Assembly (NCBI GenBank): GCA_963662155.1
Contig: OY759264.1
Location: 14,946,642 to 15,010,641 of the forward strand
Direction of reading: 5' to 3'
DNA: 64,000 nucleotides
DNA from: Lamellibrachia columna
Taxonomy: Eukaryota > Annelida > Polychaeta > Sabellida > Siboglinidae
Translations under genes and position numbers: made by a program
Notes under the pieces: model-generated
Databases searched by the model: none
Seen by the model: only the letters and a program-made list of their open reading frames with translations
What the model was told of the DNA's origin: nothing
Shown here: in pieces, positions 54,791 through 64,000 of the stretch
Numbering within the stretch: position 1 is the first letter of the stretch
Layout: each line of letters begins with the position of its first letter

Positions 54791-55849
54791 TATATTTCAC
54801 TTATAATTTTGGTAAAAACATTATATGATGGTTAGTTGTCATAAGAAGGGTGAAACATATATTTCTACAAAATAAATTTTTCAGTGACAAATGACAGTAA
54901 TTGTATTTTTGCCAACGCCATATTGCGGAGTATCTCCCTCCTCCCTCCCTCCCTCCCTCCCTCCCTCCACAGGGGAAGGAAGTGTTTGTTGAGACACTTG
55001 GTTAATTGAGCCACCCATGTTTCCCAGGAAACCACAGCAGCGACTATTACTTGGTACCACCTAGTGATCTAAAATTATTGTTTGGATTAGCTACATATAT
55101 TTATCTATGTACACTATATATATATATTATTTTGGTATAAAATTATCTATTAATAATCATAATTTAATAGATGAAGAAAAACAATTTGACTTGGGAATAT
55201 TATTGCGTCCTAGATATCATAAAGAAAGAAACATGGTTCAACTAACACTCCCTTCCCATATCAGTTATCGTTTGTGTAAAGAAAACAGTGGGTTGTGAAC
55301 AGTCAATTATTTTATAGAGCGGTGGATTCTGTTAACATTTACTATAATTACGAGCACCACTTTCGACAATCGTGCCAAATCATACCTCGTTTTCGTTTAA
55401 CCTCTCTATTAAGCTCTCCAAACCCAACTCTCGAAGAATTTCATCCATGGTGTCCGTGGAGTAGAGGACGTCATTATGTCTATGGTGTACGGACACAATT
55501 ACACAGTTTTAATAAGGGCGGGGGTGTTCGGGCGTTTCGAAACGTTACATGGGGTGGGGATGTCTTGCCGACCGTTACGTTCGTTATTTTTAAAAAGGTT
55601 TTCTGTCTAGTCTAGCTGTCGACATCAGACTGAATCTGAGAGCATTGATTGCAATGCCAGTTTTGGGATATATATCAATTAGAGGCAGAGCAATATGAAT
55701 AAATCTAATTTCATAGAATTACACTTACCAGTAGGAAGCAACAGCAGAACAACTTTGAATACAAGTGTGGTTGAATTAAACGCGTAGCAGCTTAAGTCTC
55801 GTTTTTATCTAGATTCGTCATACGCATGCGCACTACGGCATCACTATAG
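54791..55849. other. Gene-free region with a (CTCC)n run
   Basis: A CTCC microsatellite lies at 54937-54968. The rest shows no recognisable gene; the open frame at 55295-55615 has no familiar domain. Confidence 0.45.
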
Positions 55850-56335
55850 CATCCCTCCATAGCATCTTGCATCGCATCACGCATCGCTCCATCGCATCTT
55901 GCATCGCATCACGCATCGCGCCATAGCATCACGCATCGCTCCATAGCATCTTGCATCGCATCGCTCCATAGCATCTTGCACAGCATCACGCATCGCTCCA
56001 TAGCATCTTGCATCGCATCGCTCCATGGCATCTTGCTTAGCATCACGCATCGCTCCATAGCTTCTTGCATAGCATCGCTCCATAGCATCTTGCATAGCAT
56101 CACGCATCGCTCCATATCATCTTGCATCGCATCGCGCATCGCTCCATCGCATCTTGCATCGCATCACGCATCGCTCCATCGCATCTTGCATCGCATCACG
56201 CATCGCGCCATAGCATCACGCATCGCTCTATAGCATCTTGCATCGCATCGCTCCATCGCATCGCGCATCGCTCCATCGCATCGCGCATCGCATCACGTAT
56301 CGCTCCATCGCATCGCGCGTCGCTCCATCGCGTTG
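55850..56335. repeat. CATCGC/CATAGC minisatellite
   Basis: Tandem words GCATC(G/A)CGCATCGCTCCAT(A/C)GCATCTT repeat with variable order and length (10-32 bp periods). Every frame is open on both strands because the words lack stops. The frames encode only repeats such as RDAMQDAMERC and are not considered genes. Confidence 0.95.
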
Positions 56336-56921
56336 CCAAATTCAGCACACATCAGCGATGGCCCTTCTCGGCCATCATAGTATGGCAATGTTGCTGCTTT
56401 TAATCATATGCTCTCTGTCGAAGCCGCAGGCGCAGCAGGTTGCGTTTTGATAACGACTGATGATGCCGCCACGTGCGTATCTAGTTACCGGACCTGACAC
56501 TATATATAACTATGACTGTTACAACTGGGTTTATTTCTTTTGAATATATACTTTTGGACTGAAGTACAAAGTTACGGTAAACATAGCTTAGTAAAATATA
56601 CGTGTCTGCAATTCACAAAAAATCTGCACGCCGTTGCTTGTAGCGACGTCATGCGACTTGTGAGGCTCGTATACATATCAAAACAAGATGGCAAATATAC
56701 GAAGCGGCAACGTAAAATCAGATGAGATGAAGATTGTATTTAATTGGATGGCAAGGAAAAGCGATTTAAACGATGATCTGTGGCTGTGACTAATGGGATA
56801 AAAACGACCTGAAATTATGTTGGCTCACCTGGCCAGTAAATATGGAAACTTGTGGCCCGAAATGGACCGACAGCCCCCAAAAAGGCGCCAGCGGGCCAGT
56901 GTTAATGTCGATGGCGTGATA

Positions 56922-56935
56922 CACACACACACACA

Positions 56936-56987
<52 letters not shown>

Positions 56988-56989
56988 CA
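56922..56989. repeat. (CA)n / (GCAC)n compound microsatellite
   Basis: CA, then ACGC, then CA units. Confidence 0.95.
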
Positions 56990-57004
56990 GACGCATATTA
57001 ATTT

Positions 57005-57385
57005 TTGCGTGTGCTGTAATATACAGTACCGTGGACTATAATAATGGCGGCCTCCATCTGTAACTGTAACCCACCAGATACAGTCACACCAGATTTAATT
57101 TACAGTAAACAGCATTGAAACTATATTTACTTATTTTCTGTTAACTGGCTTTTATGCTGTAATATACTGTGGATTGACTGGACTCTAATAATGGTGATCA
57201 CCATCTGTAACTATTACTATTACCCACCAGATTCAGTCACATCAGAGTAAATTTAAAGGTAATAGCACTGAAGCTATATATTTAATTATTTTCTGCTTAC
57301 TGTCTTTGATGCCTTAATATACTTTACAGTGGACACTAATATTATTGGTGTCCATATGTAGCTATAACCCACCAGATTCAGAAGC
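57005..57385. repeat. ~140-bp tandem repeat, about 2.7 copies
   Basis: The unit contains TAACCCACCAGAT(A/T)CAG(T/A)C, ATTTTCTG-TTACTG and TAATATACT-T-GTGGA. Copies are 75-85% alike. CA/GT microsatellites lie on both sides. Confidence 0.7.
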
Positions 57386-57452
57386 TTCGTAATTCATGTA
57401 ATACAAATGTTTCAGAATCAGTTTTAATATTATTTTAAATAATGACAGTAAC

Positions 57453-57576
<124 letters not shown>

Positions 57577-58125
57577 AGCTTCTCACACACATGTTTTTCA
57601 TCGGTCTGAAACTAGAAAAAATTATACCGTTTGGTGTTAGTTCTGTGAGTACACCCAAAAATAAAATATAATCCTATTCTTTACACAGACATCAAAACAG
57701 TCGAGGTCGCCAGTGGACTCCAGAGCTAAAACTAGGTCACGAGATTTACGTTCTCTATTGGTACCAACTACCAGTTGGCTTGTCTAACTTCTACCAACTT
57801 CTTCACACTCCAGAGATTAAATAACTGGTACTTATTTCAAATATCGATTTCATGCGCTTGTCTTCAGGTTTTTTAATGAAAACGGCATATTATATTATAT
57901 AAGGCAAAAACCACAATGACCATATACTGGTCGGCGTCAAATTCAACCTACTTAATAGAATCTCCCATTTTTTTTAAATCTGAAGAAACGTTTTGTGCAA
58001 GATATCGATAATGCACTAACCGTTACTTCGTCAATTCAAAATGCAAACAAATTATTAGAAAAGTTGTTTTGAGTGAAAAACTAATATTGAACGTCCGAAC
58101 CATGTCGCGCGAGAGGAGGAAACTT

Positions 58126-59066
<941 letters not shown>

Positions 59067-59599
59067 GACCTATATCTATGGTAAGCCGTACTCACAATAT
59101 TTTTCCATTTTACCTCATTGTTCCAATTATTTAAACTTTTATAACAAGTCAGGCGTGTCATGACTCTTCCACCCGCTTTGTAAAACACATACACATATAC
59201 TTGTATTGAATTTAATCATAACATTAATGTAGTAATTTTTTCTCTTATATTTAACACGTTTTAATTACTCCTACTTTTATGACAAGACTGGCTTGCCATA
59301 CATCTTTCATAAAAGGTCAGTTATTATCACGTGACCAAGAACGAGACACGCACCAGCAGACGGTCAATGCTAATATATGGTAAGCATTTCAGGTAGTTTT
59401 GTTTTATCTGGATATGAATATAATAAAAGTATTCCGTGTTATGTTATGTATCAAAATATGTTTTGCTCAGACAAGACTCTCTAATGACTATCGGCATTGT
59501 CGTAAACATACAATGTGACGTCTCTAAAGCGAGATCCAGCGAGATTTCAATGGGTTGAATTTAGGAATGAGTAGAATTTGACGCCGGTAGTAGTTAGTA

Positions 59600-59960
59600 G
59601 AAGTTTTTGGGACCCCTTTTTCGCCGCACAGTCACGTGACCGAAACATCAAAGGAAAAACACCCTAATATCGCCCTACCGCTTCTGAGTGCGCGCAGCCA
59701 ATCAGAGAGCAGCACTAGACCTTGGAGCGCCCCCTGGCGGTGGTAGCGGAGCGTGCGTGACGTAAGCGCCCCTAGCGACTGGAGGAGGAACGATCATTGA
59801 CCGGTGGTCAACGATGGTGGACATAGGAACAAAGAAAATACACGTAATATCACCCACCCACCACCACCCACCAGGAAAAAGGTGTATTACGCGGAAAAGG
59901 TGTGTAATCGCGCGCCCCTGCGCCCCCCTGGCGACTGTACCATTACTCTATGGTGGGGTG
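59600..59960. promoter_or_regulatory. CpG-rich patch with CTCF-like, E-box and CCAAT motifs
   Basis: GTCACGTGAC (E-box palindrome) lies at 59631-59640 and CCAATCA at 59698. AGCGCCCCCTGGCGG lies at about 59726, whose complement fits the CTCF core CCNCCAGGGGGCGC. A second such site, GCGCCCCCCTGGCGAC, is near 59920, and TGACGTAAGCG (CRE-like) near 59758. The patch lies just before the satellite array. An open frame of 122 codons starts at 59804 but has no recognisable domain and runs into the satellite. Confidence 0.4.
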
Positions 59961-60105
59961 GTGAGGTGTGGGAACCAGAAGATAATGGCTACACTCGACT
60001 CACTACTACTCTATGGAGCTTGTCCATATGTAGAGGGGAGTCACTAGCGAGAATACAACACCAAGCGTGCGTGGGTGTGGTCAGATGGCTATACTCCTCT
60101 CATTA

Positions 60106-63100
60106 CACAAACTTTCAAAAACATGTGTGTGCGGTGAAGCAAACTTCCAACTTACAAACTTTCATAACATAAACTTTCAAAACATGTGTGTGCGGTGAAG
60201 CAAACTTCCAATTTGCAAACTTCCAAAGCACAAACTTCCAACTGGCAGACTTCCAACTCGCAAACTTCACACAACTTCGTACAACTTTGCACAACTTCAC
60301 ACAACTTTACACAACTTCGCAGGCGTGGAGTGGAGTGAAGAACTTCCAATATGCAAACTTCCAAAGCTAAAACTTCCAACTTGCAGACTTCCAACTCGCA
60401 AACTTCACACAAAATGTGTGTGCGGTGAAGCAAACTTCCAACTTACAAATTTTCATAACATAAACTTTCAAAACGTGTATGTGTGTGACGTGAAGCAAAC
60501 TTCCAACTTACACATTTTTCACAACACAAACTTTCAAAACATGTGTGTGCGGTGAAGCAAACTTCCAAAACTTACAACTTACAAACTTTCATAACATAAA
60601 CTTTCATAACATAAACTTTCAAAACATGTGTGTGCGGTGAAGCAAACTTCCAATTTGCAAACTTCCAAAGCACAAACTTCCAACTGGCAGACTTCCAACT
60701 CGCAAACTTTACACAACTTCGTACAACTTTGCACAACTTCACACAACTTTACACAACTTCGCAGGCGTGGAGTGGAGTGGAGAACTTCCAATATGCAAAC
60801 TTCCAAAGCTAAAACTTCCAACTTGCAGACTTCCAACTCGCAAACTTCACACAAAATGTGTGTGCAGTGAAGCAAACTTCCAACTTACAAACTTTCATAA
60901 CATAAACTTTCAAAACGTGTATGTGTGTGACGTGAAGCAAACTTCCAACTTACACATTTTTCACAACACAAACTTTCAAAACATGTGTGTGCGGTGAAGC
61001 AAACTTCCAAAACTTACAACTTACAAACTTTCAAAAATGGCGGTCAAAACATGTGTGTGCGGTGAAGCAAACTTCCAACTTACAAACTTTCATAACATAA
61101 ACTTTCAAAACATGTGTGTGCGGTGAAGCAAACTTCCAATTTGCAAACTTCCAAAGCACAAACTTCCAACTGGCAGACTTCCAACTCGCAAACTTCACAC
61201 AACTTCGTACAACTTTGCACAACTTCACACAACTTTACACAACTTCGCAGGCGTGGAGTGGAGTGAAGAACTTCCAATATGCAAACTTCCAAAGCTAAAA
61301 CTTCCAACTTGCAGACTTCCAACTCGCAAACTTCACACAAAATGTGTGTGCGGTGAAGCAAACTTCCAACTTACAAATTTTCATAACATAAACTTTCAAA
61401 ACGTGTATGTGTGTGACGTGAAGCAAACTTCCAACTTACACATTTTTCACAACACAAACTTTCAAAACATGTGTGTGCGGTGAAGCAAACTTCCAAAACT
61501 TACAACTTACAAACTTTCATAACATAAACTTTCAAAACATGTGTGTGCGGTGAAGCAAACTTCCAATTTGCAAACTTCCAAAGCACAAACTTCCAACTGG
61601 CAGACTTCCAACTCGCAAACTTTACACAACTTCGTACAACTTTGCACAACTTCACACAACTTTACACAACTTCGCAGGCGTGGAGTGGAGTGGAGAACTT
61701 CCAATATGCAAACTTCCAAAGCTAAAACTTCCAACTTGCAGACTTCCAACTCGCAAACTTCACACAAAATGTGTGTGCGGTGAAGCAAACTTCCAACTTA
61801 CAAACTTTCATAACATAAACTTTCAAAACGTGTATGTGTGTGACGTGAAGCAAACTTCCAACTTACACATTTTTCACAACACAAACTTTCAAAACATGTG
61901 TGTGCGGTGAAGCAAACTTCCAAAACTTACAACTTACAAACTTTCAAAAATGGCGGTCAAAACATGTGTGTGTGTGTGTGCGGTGAAGCAAACTTCCAAC
62001 TTACAAACTTTCATAACATAAACTTTCAAAACATGTGTGTGCGGTGAAGCAAACTTCCAATTTGCAAACTTCCAAAGCACAAACTTCCAACTGGCAGACT
62101 TCCAACTCGCAAACTTTACACAACTTCGTACAACTTTGCACAACTTCACACAACTTTACACAACTTCGCAGGCGTGGAGTGGAGTGGACAACTTCCAATA
62201 TGCAAACTTCCAAAGCTAAAACTTCCAACTTGCAGACTTCCAACTCGCAAACTTCACACAAAATGTGTGTGCGGTGAAGCAAACTTCCAACTTACAAACT
62301 TTCATAACATAAACTTTCAAAACGTGTATGTGTGTGACGTGAAGCAAACTTCCAACTTACACATTTTTCACAACACAAACTTTCAAAACATGTGTGTGCG
62401 GTGAAGCAAACTTCCAAAACTTACAACTTACAAACTTTCATAACATAAACTTTCAAAACATGTGTGTGCGGTGAAGCAAACTTCCAATTTGCAAACTTCC
62501 AAAGCACAAACTTCCAACTGGCAGACTTCCAACTCGCAAACTTTACACAACTTCGTACAACTTTGCACAACTTCACACAACTTTACACAACTTCGCAGGC
62601 GTGGAGTGGAGTGGAGAACTTCCAATATGCAAACTTCCAAAGCTAAAACTTCCAACTTGCAGACTTCCAACTCGCAAACTTCACACAAAATGTGTGTGCG
62701 GTGAAGCAAACTTCCAACTTACAAACTTTCATAACATAAACTTTCAAAACGTGTATGTGTGTGACGTGAAGCAAACTTCCAACTTACACATTTTTCACAA
62801 CACAAACTTTCAAAACATGTGTGTGCGGTGAAGCAAACTTCCAAAACTTACAACTTACAAACTTTCAAAAATGGCGGTCAAAACATGTGTGTGTGCGGTG
62901 AAGCAAACTTCCAACTTACAAACTTTCATAACATAAACTTTCAAAACATGTGTGTGCGGTGAAGCAAACTTCCAATTTGCAAACTTCCAAAGCACAAACT
63001 TCCAACTGGCAGACTTCCAACTCGCAAACTTCACACAACTTCGTACAACTTTGCACAACTTCACACAACTTTACACAACTTCGCAGGCGTGGAGTGGAGT

Positions 63101-64000
63101 GAAGAACTTCCAATATGCAAACTTCCAAAGCTAAAACTTCCAACTTGCAGACTTCCAACTCGCAAACTTCACACAAAATGTGTGTGCGGTGAAGCAAACT
63201 TCCAACTTACAAATTTTCATAACATAAACTTTCAAAACGTGTATGTGTGTGACGTGAAGCAAACTTCCAACTTACACATTTTTCACAACACAAACTTTCA
63301 AAACATGTGTGTGCGGTGAAGCAAACTTCCAAAACTTACAACTTACAAACTTTCATAACATAAACTTTCAAAACATGTGTGTGCGGTGAAGCAAACTTCC
63401 AATTTGCAAACTTCCAAAGCACAAACTTCCAACTGGCAGACTTCCAACTCGCAAACTTTACACAACTTCGTACAACTTTGCACAACTTCACACAACTTTA
63501 CACAACTTCGCAGGCGTGGAGTGGAGTGGAGAACTTCCAATATGCAAACTTCCAAAGCTAAAACTTCCAACTTGCAGACTTCCAACTCGCAAACTTCACA
63601 CAAAATGTGTGTGCGGTGAAGCAAACTTCCAACTTACAAACTTTCATAACATAAACTTTCAAAACGTGTATGTGTGTGACGTGAAGCAAACTTCCAACTT
63701 ACACATTTTTCACAACACAAACTTTCAAAACATGTGTGTGCGGTGAAGCAAACTTCCAAAACTTACAACTTACAAACTTTCATAACATAAACTTTCAAAA
63801 CATGTGTGTGCGGTGAAGCAAACTTCCAATTTGCAAACTTCCAAAGCACAAACTTCCAACTGGCAGACTTCCAACTCGCAAACTTCACACAACTTCGTAC
63901 AACTTTGCACAACTTCACACAACTTTACACAACTTCGCAGGCGTGGAGTGGAGTGGAGAACTTCCAATATGCAAACTTCCAAAGCTAAAACTTCCAACTT
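60106..64000. repeat. Satellite array with alternating ~427-bp and ~490-bp units
   Basis: Equivalent positions recur at 60188, 60630, 61116, 61543, 62037, 62464, 62952, 63379 and 63806, spacings 442, 486, 427, 494, 427, 488, 427 and 427. The units are built of 10-bp-like words AAACTTCCAA with variants, a CACAACTTCG block, GCAGGCGTGGAGTGGAGTG, and ATGTGTGTGCGGTGAAG. The longer unit contains an extra ATGGCGGTC-containing stretch. Units are near-identical (>97%), so the array is young or homogenised. It runs off the window. Reading frames shift each unit (427 is not a multiple of 3), so it is not coding. Confidence 0.95.

Noticed and set aside
55877..56403. Coding regions across the CATCGC minisatellite
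   Set aside because: Open frames exist on both strands only because the repeat words lack stops; no start context, domain or splice structure.
59804..60172. 122-codon gene after the CpG-rich patch
   Set aside because: No recognisable domain, Pro-rich repeat start, and the end lies in the satellite; noted only within the regulatory entry.
60115..63997. Many short ORFs of 60-98 codons in the satellite
   Set aside because: They repeat with the 427/490-bp unit, overlap on both strands, and the unit length shifts the frame, so no protein is implied.

Overview
The window is animal nuclear DNA. It is AT-rich, has GT-AG introns, and is full of non-LTR retrotransposon pieces, DNA transposons, tRNA-derived SINE-like repeats and microsatellites. 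Nothing in it is bacterial or viral. The phylum cannot be fixed from sequence alone. The large PARP14-type gene and the CR1-like elements with an esterase ORF1 fit a non-vertebrate metazoan such as a sponge, cnidarian, mollusc or lancelet, but this is inference.

The core of the window is one gene on the + strand, read as 28 coding exons between 5348 and 45769. All junctions were checked for splice dinucleotides and phase. Joined, they give an open frame of 2402 codons. It encodes a PARP14-like mono-ADP-ribosyltransferase: eight RRMs, each split by a phase-1 intron before beta-strand 4, then a KH-like region, macro domain 1, two tandemly duplicated macro domains (2 and 3), a KH-like segment, a WWE domain and a PARP catalytic domain with His and Tyr of the active site. 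In vertebrates this family (PARP14/PARP9/PARP15) writes and reads ADP-ribose in interferon and antiviral responses. Several RRMs suggest RNA binding.

Two internal duplications shaped the gene. The RRM exon cassette at about 5.3-13.6 kb was copied to about 13.9-17.7 kb, and the copy lost two of its five exons, whose decayed remains are still visible. This leaves extra beta-4 exons. The four-exon macro domain cassette at 27.1-29.8 kb was copied to 31.0-33.1 kb with identical sizes for three of the four exons.

Layout: 1-5.3 kb holds a CpG-rich patch, a hAT-type non-autonomous element with an 8-bp target-site duplication, and a 44-bp minisatellite. 5.3-45.8 kb is the PARP gene, with a degenerate retrotransposon at 7.7-9.9 kb, an 843-codon intact retrotransposon ORF at 24.0-26.6 kb, and an 8-kb intron (36.9-44.9 kb) filled with a dismembered CR1-like element and its inverted partner. 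A pair of ~600-bp inverted repeats (43.5-44.1 and 46.9-47.45 kb) brackets the last two catalytic exons. 46-54.8 kb has more CR1-like scraps, a second minisatellite related to the first, a long imperfect palindrome, and a spliced integrase-core (DDE) gene whose third exon runs into a TA/CA microsatellite. 55.8-60.1 kb has a CATCGC-type minisatellite, microsatellites and a transposon copy split by a retrotransposon. A CpG-rich patch with CTCF-like and E-box motifs comes next. From 60.1 kb to the end is a satellite array with alternating ~427-bp and ~490-bp units that continues past the window.
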